A stretch of DNA of 64,000 nt from an uncultured Winogradskyella sp. (GCF_947498005.1 NZ_CANMIW010000002.1:186001-250000), one strand, 5' to 3'. Positions 27,378 through 35,831 are shown, numbered from the stretch's first letter. Translations and numbers: made by a program. Notes: generated from the letters alone by a model not told the origin.

Positions 27378-28880
27378 ATGTCTCGTATAAAGCTCAATTA
27401 TAAAATAATCTTTCATTTTTTTGGACTCCTATTATTATTTAATGGTGGGTTTATGTTGATATCTACTTTAATAAGTCTTATTTATAATGATGGTGTTACT
27501 CTTGATTTATTTTTAGCGGGTCTTGCAACACTTGGCATTGGTACTTTGGTAATGTATAGAACAAAGGACCATCGCAAAGAAATGAATAAGCGAGAAGGAT
27601 ATATAGTTGTAGCCTTTGGGTGGATTGTAATGTCTTTATCTGGTACATTGCCATATCTAGTTACAGAAGCCATTCCCTCATTTACTGATGCTTTCTTTGA
27701 AACCATGTCTGGTTATTCTACAACAGGTGCCAGTATTTTAAATGATATTGAAGCTGTACCAAAAGGTGTTTTATTCTGGAGAAGTATTACGCATTGGATT
27801 GGTGGTATGGGAATTATTGTTCTTGCCATTGCCATATTGCCATTATTAGGTGTTGGTGGTATGCAGCTATTTGCTGCAGAAGCTCCTGGACCAGGTGGTG
27901 ATAAATTGCATCCGAGAATTACAGATACAGCAAAGCGATTATGGTTAATTTATTTTGGCTACACTGCAGCAGAAACAATATTGTTACAAGTAGCAGGAAT
28001 GTCGTTTTTTGATGCTATTAATCATGCCTTAAGTACATTGTCTACAGGTGGATTTTCAACAAAAAATGCAAGCGTAGCACACTGGAATGATAATCCAGCT
28101 ATTCAATATATTATTATATTCTTTATGTTTTTAGCAGGAACTAATTTTGTGCTTAGTTATTACTTGTTTAAAGGTAAGGTAGCTAAAATAATAAAGGATG
28201 AGGAGTTTAAACTCTACTTTAGGTTTATAGCTGTATTTACATTTGTTGCGGCTATATTGATATACTTTAGGGCAGATGTATCCATATCTTCAATTGATCA
28301 CCCAATGGTGTTAGGAGAAGGAGAGAGTGCTTTTAGGCATGGGTTATTTCAGGTATTAAGTGTTATTACAACAACAGGATTTGTCACAGCAGATTATACA
28401 CTGTGGACGCCATTTTTAACTGTTTTCTTCTTTGGCTTAATGTTTTTAGGAGGTTCAGCAGGTAGTACCTCAGGTGGTGTAAAGGTAATGCGTCAATTAA
28501 TTTTAATTAAGAATAGTTTTTTAGAATTTAAACGCGCTTTGCATCCTAATGCTATTGTCCCTGTTAGATATAACGGAAAATCTGTATCAAAAGATATTGT
28601 ATTTAATGTACTTGGATTCTTCATACTGTATATGTTGTCTTTTATAGTTGGTGCTTTAGTATTCTCTATGTTTCAAATGGATTTTGAATCTGCCATAGGT
28701 CTTTCTGCATCAAGTTTAGGAAATGTTGGACCAGCCTTAGGTGATTTTGGACCTGTAAATAATTATGCCGCATTACCACCTTTAGGAAAATGGTGGGCTT
28801 CGTTTTTAATGCTTATTGGAAGATTAGAATTGTTTACTGTTTTAATTTTATTGACGCCTTTCTTTTGGAGAAATAGATAA
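27378..28880 (+). CDS. trkH: Trk potassium transporter membrane subunit TrkH
   Basis: This 500-residue polytopic protein has the KtrB/TrkH fold of four pore-loop repeats. Selectivity-filter glycines are seen in MSGYSTTGASIL near residue 112, STLSTGGFSTKNA near 218, VITTTGFVTADYT near 333, and ASSLGNVGPALGD near 447. The conserved WRSITHWIGGMGIIVLA and LGGSAGSTSGGVKVMRQL segments fit TrkH. It works with TrkA encoded immediately upstream. No obvious rho-independent terminator follows; the sequence turns into an A/T-rich leader for the next small gene. Confidence 0.95.
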   Translation: MSRIKLNYKIIFHFFGLLLLFNGGFMLISTLISLIYNDGVTLDLFLAGLATLGIGTLVMYRTKDHRKEMNKREGYIVVAFGWIVMSLSGTLPYLVTEAIPSFTDAFFETMSGYSTTGASILNDIEAVPKGVLFWRSITHWIGGMGIIVLAIAILPLLGVGGMQLFAAEAPGPGGDKLHPRITDTAKRLWLIYFGYTAAETILLQVAGMSFFDAINHALSTLSTGGFSTKNASVAHWNDNPAIQYIIIFFMFLAGTNFVLSYYLFKGKVAKIIKDEEFKLYFRFIAVFTFVAAILIYFRADVSISSIDHPMVLGEGESAFRHGLFQVLSVITTTGFVTADYTLWTPFLTVFFFGLMFLGGSAGSTSGGVKVMRQLILIKNSFLEFKRALHPNAIVPVRYNGKSVSKDIVFNVLGFFILYMLSFIVGALVFSMFQMDFESAIGLSASSLGNVGPALGDFGPVNNYAALPPLGKWWASFLMLIGRLELFTVLILLTPFFWRNR

Positions 28881-29043
28881 ATTTTCAAATTTTTTTTATT
28901 TTTTTTTAAATTTACCTAGCCTATATTCTCACTAATAGTTTCAAGTTTTTTATTGCTGTTATTTTGTTAAGTACTGATATGCAATGTGTAACATTTTAAT
29001 TGATTGAGCGTCTTACTTGTATAACCAATTAAAATCATCAATC

Positions 29044-29292
29044 ATGGAATTAGTATTAAACACAACATTAGAATCAGTACCAGAACCCATTGCGGTATCT
29101 AACTTTACAGCAAATGGCTTATTAAACTCTCGTTACAAATCAATTGTTAAAGAGAATTATAGAAAGTCAACGAAGAAATCAATATTTGGGATAAGACAAC
29201 GTATTAAGTCTTCTCAATTTAGAATGGTAAACCATACAGGAGCAATTTTAAAGTTAACTGTATTTGCTATGGTATTAATAGCTATGTTTTAG
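29044..29292 (+). CDS. Small single-pass membrane protein
   Basis: I start this at the ATG at 29044 (MELVLNTTLESVPEPIAVSN), giving 82 residues; a TTG nine codons upstream is possible but less likely. The N-terminal part is polar, the middle is strongly basic (SIVKENYRKSTKKSIFGIRQ), and the end is one hydrophobic helix (ILKLTVFAMVLIAMF), so it should be a C-terminally anchored membrane protein facing the cytoplasm. I recognise no family. It is followed by its own terminator and by two further tiny membrane proteins of similar topology. Confidence 0.6.
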   Translation: MELVLNTTLESVPEPIAVSNFTANGLLNSRYKSIVKENYRKSTKKSIFGIRQRIKSSQFRMVNHTGAILKLTVFAMVLIAMF

Positions 29293-29325
29293 ATAGCATT
29301 ACTACAATATATAGAACTTTCAACT

Positions 29326-29343
29326 GGCACATTAATTTGTGCC
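29326..29343 (+). terminator. Terminator after the first small membrane protein
   Basis: A perfect 6-bp stem (GGCACA / TGTGCC) with a 6-base loop is followed by TTTT. Confidence 0.6.
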
Positions 29344-29422
29344 TTTTATGTTATTAGAGACCTATTTTAAAATGGTTTGTTATCATTTCAATTTTTTACT
29401 AACTATTTAAATTATAGAAATT

Positions 29423-29707
29423 ATGTCTACAGGAGCAATGAATGTTAGTGTTAAGAATAACCTTAACTTACTTTCTAAACGAGATAAGTTGAGAAATACA
29501 CTTGGTGGCTATAACCCAAATAGTAAAACAGAATATAACTTACCTACAGCAACAACCAAACAACTAAAGGATTTAAGTAAGCGTTTAAAAGAAGAGCATA
29601 AAATTAGAACCTTAAAAGTGATTTTGCTTACGGCTATTTTATTCATTTTACTTTTATGCATCTTTTTGTATTCTACCGAAGGAATTATTGAACTGATTAC
29701 TTATTAA
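29423..29707 (+). CDS. Small single-pass membrane protein, paralogue A
   Basis: This 94-residue protein has a polar, basic N-terminal region (SVKNNLNLLSKRDKLRNTL), a conserved-looking TEYNLPTATTKQLKDLSKRL segment and one C-terminal hydrophobic helix (VILLTAILFILLLCIFLY). It aligns with the next gene over most of its length: MS.G at the start, KNN followed by SKR.K, then EY...AT...LK and LKV before the helix. I know similar unnamed short proteins from Flavobacteriaceae genomes but no function. A cytoplasmic alpha-helical domain anchored at the C-terminus is inferred. Confidence 0.65.
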   Translation: MSTGAMNVSVKNNLNLLSKRDKLRNTLGGYNPNSKTEYNLPTATTKQLKDLSKRLKEEHKIRTLKVILLTAILFILLLCIFLYSTEGIIELITY

Positions 29708-29726
29708 TCGTTAAAAATTAAGACTT

Positions 29727-29987
29727 ATGAGTTTTGGTGTTGTACAGACTATGATAACGACTTTAAAGAACAATGATAATATGCGTTCTAAAAGGAAAAA
29801 GTTTAAAAAAGGATATAGTCGAACTATCTTTTCAGAAAAACCAGAATATGATTTTCAAGAAGCTACACCAGAGTTGTTAAAGTCTATTGAGAAAAAGGTA
29901 AAAAGGGATAACCGAATATTATGGCTAAAAGTCGGAATTATTACTTTTATTATTCTATCTTTTTTTGTGTGGGCAATCATCAAATAA
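29727..29987 (+). CDS. Small single-pass membrane protein, paralogue B
   Basis: This 86-residue protein is a divergent tandem copy of the preceding gene, 19 bases downstream and probably on the same transcript. It shares the order of elements: a basic segment (NNDNMRSKRKKFKKGY), an EYDFQEATPELLKSIEKKVK helix and a C-terminal membrane helix (LKVGIITFIILSFFVWAII). Its N-terminal region is more basic than in paralogue A. The pair ends in a bidirectional terminator. No function is assigned; a small membrane regulator or a subunit stabiliser are unproven possibilities. Confidence 0.65.
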   Translation: MSFGVVQTMITTLKNNDNMRSKRKKFKKGYSRTIFSEKPEYDFQEATPELLKSIEKKVKRDNRILWLKVGIITFIILSFFVWAIIK

Positions 29988-30019
29988 AAAGACCTTTCTA
30001 AATATAGAAAGGTCTTTTT
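29986..30019. terminator. Bidirectional terminator between the small gene pair and the aminotransferase
   Basis: A perfect 15-bp inverted repeat (AAAAAGACCTTTCTA / TAGAAAGGTCTTTTT) with a 4-base loop, functional in both directions. Confidence 0.9.
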
Positions 30020-30039
30020 ATTTTAATAAAGTGTATGTT

Positions 30040-31224
30040 TTAACTCAAAGCAGTCTTTATACGTTTTATAGCTTCTTTAATTTCATCTTGAGATGCGGCA
30101 TAAGAAATTCTAATACAATCCGGATTTCCAAAAGCTTCACCAGTTACGGTTGCTACTAAGGCTTCTTCTAACAAAAACAAAGAAAAATCAGAAGCATTAT
30201 TTATCTCCTTTCCTTTAATCGTTTTTCCGAAATAGGCAGAAATATTAGGGAATACATAAAAAGCACCTTCTGGCTCATTAGATTTAAAACCTTCTATTTC
30301 ACCGAGAAGATCTAAAATTAATTTTCTTCTTACTTTAAATTCATCTACCATATATTTTACACAAGAAGCTGGAGCTTCTAATGCAGTAATAACAGCACGT
30401 TGTGCAATACAGTTGGCTCCACTGGTTACCTGACCTTGAATTTTATTACATGCTCTAGCAATCCAATCTGGTGCGCCAATGTAACCAATTCTCCAACCTG
30501 TCATAGCGAAAGCTTTAGATACACCGTTTATTGTCACAGTTCTGTCGTACATATCATCAAATTCAGCCATACTAAAATGACCACCTTTAAAATTGATATG
30601 TTCATAGATTTCATCAGAAACAACATATATATTAGGGTGCTTTTGTAAAACATCTGCTAATGCTCTTAATTCTTCCTTACTGTAAACAGAACCACTTGGG
30701 TTACAAGGAGAACTGTACCAAATCATTTTAGTTTTTGGTGTAATAGCAGCTTCAAGTTGAGCAGCTGTCATTTTAAAATCGTTCTCAATAGATGTTTTTA
30801 CTTCAACAGGTACACCATCATTTAATTTAATTATGTCACTGTAGCTAACCCAATACGGACAAGGTAAAATTACTTCATCGCCCTCATTTAGCATCACAGA
30901 TGCAATATTGTATAAGGCTTGTTTTGCTCCAGTAGATACTACAATTTGCGGTAAAGTATAAGTTAGATTATTATCACGTTTAAATTTTGTGATAATTGCA
31001 TTTTTTAAATCTACATAACCATCTACTGGAGTATAGCTGTTATAGTTTTGGTTAACGGCTTCAATAGCAGCTTCTTTTATAAAATCTGGTGTATCAAAGT
31101 CTGGCTCACCTAAACTTAATCCTATTATATCTTTTCCTTCAGCTCTTAGTTCTCTAGCTTTTGCTGCCATAGCAAGCGTTGCTGATGTGGCTAGGTTGTT
31201 AATTCTATCCGATAATTGATTCAT
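30040..31224 (-). CDS. PLP-dependent aminotransferase, class I (aspartate type)
   Basis: This 394-residue fold-type I aminotransferase is of the AspC/AAT subgroup Ib. Landmarks are IIGLSLGEPDFDTPDFIKEA near residue 35, YTPVDGYVDLKNAI, the PLP stacking region STGAKQALYNI, WYSSPCNPSGSVYSKEELRA, VVSDEIYEHINF and the PLP lysine in GVSKAFAMTGWRIGYIG near residue 234. The arginine that binds the substrate alpha-carboxylate is in CIRISYAAS near residue 375. It most likely transaminates aspartate/glutamate, but related enzymes accept aromatic or other amino acids. It lies 33 bases downstream of the desaturase and may share its transcript. Confidence 0.9.
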   Translation of the reverse strand: MNQLSDRINNLATSATLAMAAKARELRAEGKDIIGLSLGEPDFDTPDFIKEAAIEAVNQNYNSYTPVDGYVDLKNAIITKFKRDNNLTYTLPQIVVSTGAKQALYNIASVMLNEGDEVILPCPYWVSYSDIIKLNDGVPVEVKTSIENDFKMTAAQLEAAITPKTKMIWYSSPCNPSGSVYSKEELRALADVLQKHPNIYVVSDEIYEHINFKGGHFSMAEFDDMYDRTVTINGVSKAFAMTGWRIGYIGAPDWIARACNKIQGQVTSGANCIAQRAVITALEAPASCVKYMVDEFKVRRKLILDLLGEIEGFKSNEPEGAFYVFPNISAYFGKTIKGKEINNASDFSLFLLEEALVATVTGEAFGNPDCIRISYAASQDEIKEAIKRIKTALS

Positions 31225-31257
31225 GTGGTTGTGTTAGTTTTTGTAATGCGAAATATA

Positions 31258-32355
31258 TTAAGCCATAGTTGGCTTTTGTCCTAATTGTTTCAATTGTTGG
31301 TAGTGTTCTGCAACAGCTCTCCACATTGTCTTATATTCGTTATATGGTAAGCTAAATTCGTGAGCAGTTTCTCTAACTATTTTTGCAATATGTTTATAAT
31401 GCACATGGCTAATATTAGAGAATAAGTGATGTTCAACTTGTCTGTTTAATCCACCTGTATAGAACTCAACAATCCAACTTTTTGGCGAAAAGTTCGAGGT
31501 CGTAAATAATTGGTGAATAGCCCAAGTGTTTTTCATATTTCCATTTTCATCAGGCAATGGCATTTCAGTATTTGGCATCACGTGTGCTAACTGAAAAACA
31601 ACACTTAAAATCATTCCAGCTGTGTAATGCATTATTAAAAAGCCTATTAAAACTTCCCACCAAGCATAACCTAGAGCTAATGGTAAAACAACCCAAATAG
31701 TGTAGTATAATATTTTGCCAATAATTAACTTGGTCCACTGTGTAGCCGGATTAGGAAAATCGCCATAAGATAATTTTCTCTTTAAATATTGGTAAGTTTG
31801 CTTAAAATCGGTTGTAATTGCCCAGTTTACAGTTAGTAAACCATAAAGTAAAAAAGCATAATATTTTTGGTATTTATGAATTTTTAACCATTTCGCATGT
31901 TTAGAAAAACGGATAATTCTACCAGCATCAATATCTTCATCGTGTCCTTGAATATTTGTATATGTATGGTGTAAAACGTTATGTTGTACTTTCCAGTTAT
32001 AATCATTACCAGCTAAAATGTGAATGCTACTTCCCATTAATTTATTTACCCATTTTTTACTAGAAAATGAACCGTGGTTAGCATCGTGCATTACGTTCAT
32101 ACCAACACCAGCCATACCAATACCTATAACCATCATAGATATAATTTGAAGCCATCCAGGTAAGTCGTTAACGGTTAATAAAACCACTAAAGGTCCTAGT
32201 AACAACGTAAACATTACAATTGCTTTAATATAAAGTTTCCAATTACCTGTTTTTTTTATGTTATTTTCTTTGAAGTAATTGTTTACACGTTTATTAAGTG
32301 TTCTAAAGAATTTAGCAGAGTCTGTTCTAGAGAATTTTACAGTTTGTTGTGCCAT
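31258..32355 (-). CDS. Membrane fatty-acid desaturase
   Basis: This 365-residue integral membrane di-iron desaturase shows all three histidine boxes: HDANHGS near residue 91, HNVLHHTYTN near 126, and QVEHHLFSNISHVHY near 306, the last with a Gln in place of the first His as in front-end and acyl-lipid desaturases. Several hydrophobic helices (for example AIVMFTLLLGPLVVLLTV and MMVIGIGMAGVGMNVM) separate the boxes. It introduces a double bond into membrane fatty acids, plausibly for cold adaptation; regiospecificity is not readable. It starts divergently from rsmG, with a clear promoter box for each gene between them. Confidence 0.9.
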   Translation of the reverse strand: MAQQTVKFSRTDSAKFFRTLNKRVNNYFKENNIKKTGNWKLYIKAIVMFTLLLGPLVVLLTVNDLPGWLQIISMMVIGIGMAGVGMNVMHDANHGSFSSKKWVNKLMGSSIHILAGNDYNWKVQHNVLHHTYTNIQGHDEDIDAGRIIRFSKHAKWLKIHKYQKYYAFLLYGLLTVNWAITTDFKQTYQYLKRKLSYGDFPNPATQWTKLIIGKILYYTIWVVLPLALGYAWWEVLIGFLIMHYTAGMILSVVFQLAHVMPNTEMPLPDENGNMKNTWAIHQLFTTSNFSPKSWIVEFYTGGLNRQVEHHLFSNISHVHYKHIAKIVRETAHEFSLPYNEYKTMWRAVAEHYQQLKQLGQKPTMA

Positions 32356-32409
32356 TAGTCAAATTTATTTAAGTTATAACGTAAGGGATTTAAAATCATT
32401 ATAACGCAG

Positions 32410-32436
32410 CAAAGATAGTTAATAAATAAAAAGCAA
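32410..32436 (-). promoter_or_regulatory. Promoter for the desaturase (TTG and TATCTTTG)
   Basis: The -7 box TATCTTTG (32417-32410, minus strand) is exact, and a TTG lies 16 bases upstream of it (32436-32434), slightly closer than the usual -33 spacing. The leader would be about 50 bases. Confidence 0.5.
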
Positions 32437-32476
32437 CCTTATCGATTTAACATAATTTATACAGATTAAATTTAAG

Positions 32477-32484
32477 TATTTTTG
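32477..32484 (+). promoter_or_regulatory. -7 promoter element (TATTTTTG) for rsmG
   Basis: An exact TAnnTTTG match; the alternative TTG start at 32482 lies inside it, so the ATG at 32500 is preferred. The leader would be under 15 bases. Confidence 0.5.
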
Positions 32485-32499
32485 GAAAAAATATTTCAA

Positions 32500-33129
32500 A
32501 TGGAATTGATCCTCAAATACTTCCCAAATCTAACAGAAAAGCAAATTGAACAATTTACAGCTCTTGAAGCTTTATACATGGATTGGAATAGCAAAATCAA
32601 TGTAATTTCACGTAAAGATATTGAGGAACTCTATCTAAGACACGTCTTACATTCCTTAGGAATTGCTAAGGTTATGAGTTTTGCAGATGGTTCATCAATT
32701 TTAGATGTTGGTACAGGAGGAGGATTTCCTGGTGTACCATTAGCCATTCTATTTCCAGAATGTCAATTTCACTTGGTAGATAGTATCAATAAAAAGCTAA
32801 AAGTTATAAATGCTGTCTCAGAAGCCATAGAACTTACCAACGTAAAAACAACACATAGTAGGGTAGAAGCCATTGATGAAAAATTCGATTTCATTGTAAG
32901 TAGAGCCGTTACTAAAATGCCGGAATTTACCACTTGGGTAAAAGGAAAAATTGCAAAAACGCATAAGAACGAATTAAAAAACGGCATACTCTACTTAAAA
33001 GGAGGAGACCTTACAGAAGAACTAAAACAATACAAAACCGTAAAAGCTTTTTTACTATCAGATTATTTTGAAGAACCATTTTTCGAAACTAAAAAAGTGA
33101 TTCACTTACCAATAAAGTTTAAGTCTTAA
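32500..33129 (+). CDS. rsmG: 16S rRNA (guanine-527-N7)-methyltransferase
   Basis: RsmG (GidB) methylates G527 of 16S rRNA, and its loss gives low-level streptomycin resistance in other bacteria. Starting at the ATG at 32500 (MELILKYFPNLTEKQIEQF) gives 209 residues, the usual length. Family features are LYMDWNSKINVISRKDIEEL, YLRHVLHSLGIAK, the SAM-binding ILDVGTGGGFPGVPLAILFP near residue 68, and FDFIVSRAVTKMPEF with the conserved Ser-Arg-Ala. A weak hairpin follows the stop (33174-33189). It is divergent from the desaturase and is followed on the same strand by the zinc-ribbon/SPFH run, about 110 bases later. Confidence 0.95.
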   Translation: MELILKYFPNLTEKQIEQFTALEALYMDWNSKINVISRKDIEELYLRHVLHSLGIAKVMSFADGSSILDVGTGGGFPGVPLAILFPECQFHLVDSINKKLKVINAVSEAIELTNVKTTHSRVEAIDEKFDFIVSRAVTKMPEFTTWVKGKIAKTHKNELKNGILYLKGGDLTEELKQYKTVKAFLLSDYFEEPFFETKKVIHLPIKFKS

Positions 33130-33173
33130 AATATGCTTTAATTTGGGTGTTGGTCGTTTTCAGTAATTTAAAA

Positions 33174-33189
33174 ACCCTGAAAACAGGGT
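33174..33189 (+). terminator. Weak hairpin after rsmG
   Basis: A 6-bp stem (ACCCTG / CAGGGT) with a 4-base loop is followed by only a short, interrupted T-run. It may partly terminate rsmG transcription or let some read-through reach the zinc-ribbon genes. Confidence 0.4.
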
Positions 33190-33242
33190 AATTTGTTATT
33201 AAGAATTTATAGAATTTTACATCGTAATAAACCGACACAAAT

Positions 33243-33452
33243 ATGTCTAACCCATTTAAAAAAATTACAAGTAACGCAGCACAGAGCAAAAACTCTATGT
33301 ATAATACAGAAGCTCACAATGAAACTACTGTTAGTACAAGAGATTGCGATACTTGTGGTGCACCTAGGCCAAAAAAATCAGATTTAACAATATGTAGTTA
33401 TTGTAAAACCTCTTTTATGGACATTGGGACGGTTATAAAATCTGATAATTAA
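33243..33452 (+). CDS. Small zinc-ribbon protein, first gene of the SPFH cluster
   Basis: This 69-residue soluble protein has a polar, probably disordered N-terminal half and a compact zinc ribbon made of CDTCGAPRPKK and TICSYCKTSF, that is, two CxxC knuckles 17 residues apart at about 34-37 and 52-55. Ribbons of this type often act as adaptors to larger assemblies. The stop is one base before the ATG of the next gene, which carries a second ribbon, so the two are co-translated. Nothing suggests DNA binding. The genomic company (SPFH/YdjI-like gene downstream) points to membrane stress or vesicle-type functions, by analogy only. Confidence 0.75.
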   Translation: MSNPFKKITSNAAQSKNSMYNTEAHNETTVSTRDCDTCGAPRPKKSDLTICSYCKTSFMDIGTVIKSDN

Positions 33453-33453
33453 A

Positions 33454-34230
33454 ATGGACAAAAAACAAGAGTTAATTAATAAATGGGATGCTTTTTTACT
33501 AAAAATTGAAAGTAGGTTTACGGATTCTTTAAACCATGCCAAAGAAGCTAGCGTCAATCAATTAGCAGAATCAGATTACGACTTTGAGACTACAATGCGT
33601 GGTTGGCAAGGCATGAAAGCGCAAATTAGACAGTTAACCGATAAGATAGATGAGGTTTGGGATGAAAAGGTAGAACCTCAAATGGAATTAATTGGCGATT
33701 TCGCGTCAGATGAATATTCAAAAGGTTCAATTTTAAGCGATAAACTCGAGGAGAATTTACAATGGTTTGAACGTCAATTAGAAGGCGAACTCTCGCAGTT
33801 ATTTTACGACCATGCTATTAAAATTGCAGATAAAAAACACAATTGTACACAGTGTGATGCAGAGATACAAATTAGGAACGATCTGTTTAGAGCACAATAC
33901 ATAACTTGTAGTTTTTGCAATACAGTAAATACAATTGCACCAGAAGCCAAGTTTTTAAAAGTAGGTTGGGGAATTGTAGACAATATTGCAAAAGTAAAAA
34001 CTCAGACAGAATTTGATGTCATGGAAGCGGCTATTGAAGCCATTAGACTTCATCGTGGGCAAGCACCTGAATCGTATTGGGAAACTTATGAAAAAGCACA
34101 TTCAGAATATTGGAATAGTTTTTTTAAGGCACGAATAACTCTAAATTCAGAATTACAAAATCGTTATGATGACGATATAAAACGTAAACAAAAAGAATTC
34201 GAAAATTATAAAAAAATACAAACGACTTAA
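33454..34230 (+). CDS. Helical protein with embedded zinc ribbon, SPFH cluster
   Basis: This 258-residue cytoplasmic protein is rich in Glu, Lys and Gln. An N-terminal helical region (about 1-120, MDKKQELINKWDAFLLKIES to LEENLQWFERQLEGELSQLF) leads to a zinc ribbon with CTQCDAEIQIR and ITCSFCNTVNTI (about residues 130-155). A second helical region with several aromatic residues (ESYWETYEKAHSEYWNSFFK) and a basic tail follow. I recognise no named family. A helical protein with a zinc ribbon directly before an SPFH gene recalls YdjG of Bacillus, which has two ribbons, but sequence relatedness is not established. Confidence 0.72.
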   Translation: MDKKQELINKWDAFLLKIESRFTDSLNHAKEASVNQLAESDYDFETTMRGWQGMKAQIRQLTDKIDEVWDEKVEPQMELIGDFASDEYSKGSILSDKLEENLQWFERQLEGELSQLFYDHAIKIADKKHNCTQCDAEIQIRNDLFRAQYITCSFCNTVNTIAPEAKFLKVGWGIVDNIAKVKTQTEFDVMEAAIEAIRLHRGQAPESYWETYEKAHSEYWNSFFKARITLNSELQNRYDDDIKRKQKEFENYKKIQTT

Positions 34231-34241
34231 AACTTAAAATT

Positions 34242-34802
34242 ATGGAAAAAATAAACGGAGTTTCTTTTGAAGATTGGGGAGCAGCTTGTGGAAACATAGC
34301 ACAAGGCATGCAAGAAGATGAGGTGTGTAAAATCTTAGGCTTAGAATTACCAGTATGGCAGCAAACTAACGAAGCTTGGGGAGGAAAACTAGGCGATATT
34401 ATGGCAGAAGATATGACCTTAGCAACGACCTATGCTGGTTTTTTTACAAACCCTAAAGTTGGGAAGTTTTCAGAAGTATCTGGTGGAAATAGTTTAGATA
34501 CACTTTTAGAACAAGTACCAGATTACGATGCATTTCAGAAAATATTTTGGCATCAATCGGTAGCTTCAGAACAAGGTATGGATGCTGCTGCTATTTTAGA
34601 ACAATACAATTTTAATTTGCATGATTGGAGCAGTATAAGTATGCATTACAGTACGTGGTTTCATAATTACGTTAATCATGAAAGTGCAGAATATGAAGCC
34701 AATTATAGAGAAACATCAGCAATTTCAGATAAATGGCAAAATTACTGGAAAGAGAATTTTAAATCAGATGGTGTAGATTTAGCAGAAGATATAGATTTCT
34801 AA
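34242..34802 (+). CDS. Acidic conserved protein, SPFH cluster
   Basis: This 186-residue soluble acidic protein is rich in Trp, Glu and Asp. Recurrent motifs are GVSFEDWGAACGNIAQGM at the start, LPVWQQTNEAWGGKLGDI near residue 36, and short tryptophan-containing helices (DWSSISMHYSTWFHNY, SDKWQNYWKENF) at the end. No signal peptide, membrane segment or metal motif is seen. I think it may belong to the DUF6620 family, but I cannot confirm that. It sits between the zinc-ribbon genes and the SPFH gene with gaps of 11 and 12 bases, so it is very probably part of the same complex or pathway. Confidence 0.65.
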   Translation: MEKINGVSFEDWGAACGNIAQGMQEDEVCKILGLELPVWQQTNEAWGGKLGDIMAEDMTLATTYAGFFTNPKVGKFSEVSGGNSLDTLLEQVPDYDAFQKIFWHQSVASEQGMDAAAILEQYNFNLHDWSSISMHYSTWFHNYVNHESAEYEANYRETSAISDKWQNYWKENFKSDGVDLAEDIDF

Positions 34803-34814
34803 AAAACGAAAATT

Positions 34815-35804
34815 ATGGGTATTTTAAATCAAATGCGTTCAGTAATTCAGTGGGAAAGTCCTCAGCAATACCAACTGTTTTACAAATTTACTGATAGAGG
34901 CGACGAGTTAAAAAATGCATCTAAACTTATTTTGCAAGAAGGGCAAGGCTGTGTATTTACATATGAAGGTAAAATAGAAGGTGTTTTTGATGAAGCTGGT
35001 ATTTATGATCTCAAAACAGATAATAAACCTTTTATTACCACTATTAAAAAATTAATGAATGCTTTTGAAAGTGAGCACAAAACAGGAATTTGGTTTTACA
35101 GAAAAGCAGATATGCTAAACATTCGTTGGGGAACACGTATTCCAATTACTTATAATGATCCTGTATATGCTTTCCCAGTACACTTAAGGGGCTATGGAAA
35201 TTATTCATTGAAAATTACGGAACCTAAAAACTTTTTTATCAATGTATTGGCTGGTCAATCCAACTATTATGTTGATGAATTGCAAGAAATATTCTTAAGT
35301 AGAATTACACAACCGATTTCTAATTATTTAGCAAACGCTAAATTTTCTTACGCAGAAATTGATAGTAATATTGAAAACATAGCGAGAGAAACTCAAGAGC
35401 GAACTGTACAAATTTTTGAAGAATTAGGCTTTCAATTATTAGATTTTAGAATAGAAGGTACCTCCTTTGATAAAGATACCAACGAGAGGATTGATGAGAT
35501 TAGTAACATGCAAGCTGAGGTAAAAGCCGCAAATATTGCAGGTGTAGACTACGCAGAACTTCAAAAACTAAAAGCGATGCGAGATATGGCTAAAAACGAA
35601 GGTATGGCTGGCACAAGTATGGGCATGTTTGCTGGTATGAACATGGGTAATGCCATGCAAGCAAATGCTTCAAACGAAAAAAAGGAACCAGAAGTTAATG
35701 ATATCAGGTCTAAACTAAAGGATTTAAAATCCTTATTTGAGGATGAATTAATCTCTGAAGAAGAATTTTTAGCAAAGAAAAAAGAATTATTAGATAGCAT
35801 ATAA
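34815..35804 (+). CDS. YdjI-like SPFH-domain protein with C-terminal SHOCT-like hairpin
   Basis: This 329-residue protein resembles the SPFH-related YdjI / 'virion core protein' family. The N-terminal core (about residues 5-230) has VIQWESPQQYQLFYKFTD, LILQEGQGCVFTYEGKIEGV, IWFYRKADMLNIRWGTRIPI and PVHLRGYGNYSLKITEPKNF, all typical of the group. A glycine/methionine-rich linker (TSMGMFAGMNMGNAMQAN) follows. The last 30 residues (RSKLKDLKSLFEDELISEEE, then FLAKKKELLDSI) form a SHOCT-like helical hairpin, often a multimerisation module. There is no membrane segment. In Bacillus, YdjI helps PspA associate with membranes; no pspA homologue is visible here, so the partner is unknown. Confidence 0.82.
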   Translation: MGILNQMRSVIQWESPQQYQLFYKFTDRGDELKNASKLILQEGQGCVFTYEGKIEGVFDEAGIYDLKTDNKPFITTIKKLMNAFESEHKTGIWFYRKADMLNIRWGTRIPITYNDPVYAFPVHLRGYGNYSLKITEPKNFFINVLAGQSNYYVDELQEIFLSRITQPISNYLANAKFSYAEIDSNIENIARETQERTVQIFEELGFQLLDFRIEGTSFDKDTNERIDEISNMQAEVKAANIAGVDYAELQKLKAMRDMAKNEGMAGTSMGMFAGMNMGNAMQANASNEKKEPEVNDIRSKLKDLKSLFEDELISEEEFLAKKKELLDSI

Positions 35805-35831
35805 TTTGCATCAAAATGTAAAACAATTTAA

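Noticed and set aside
33193..33387. 64-codon frame overlapping the first zinc-ribbon gene
   Set aside because: It is out of frame with the two CxxC knuckles and has no recognisable content.
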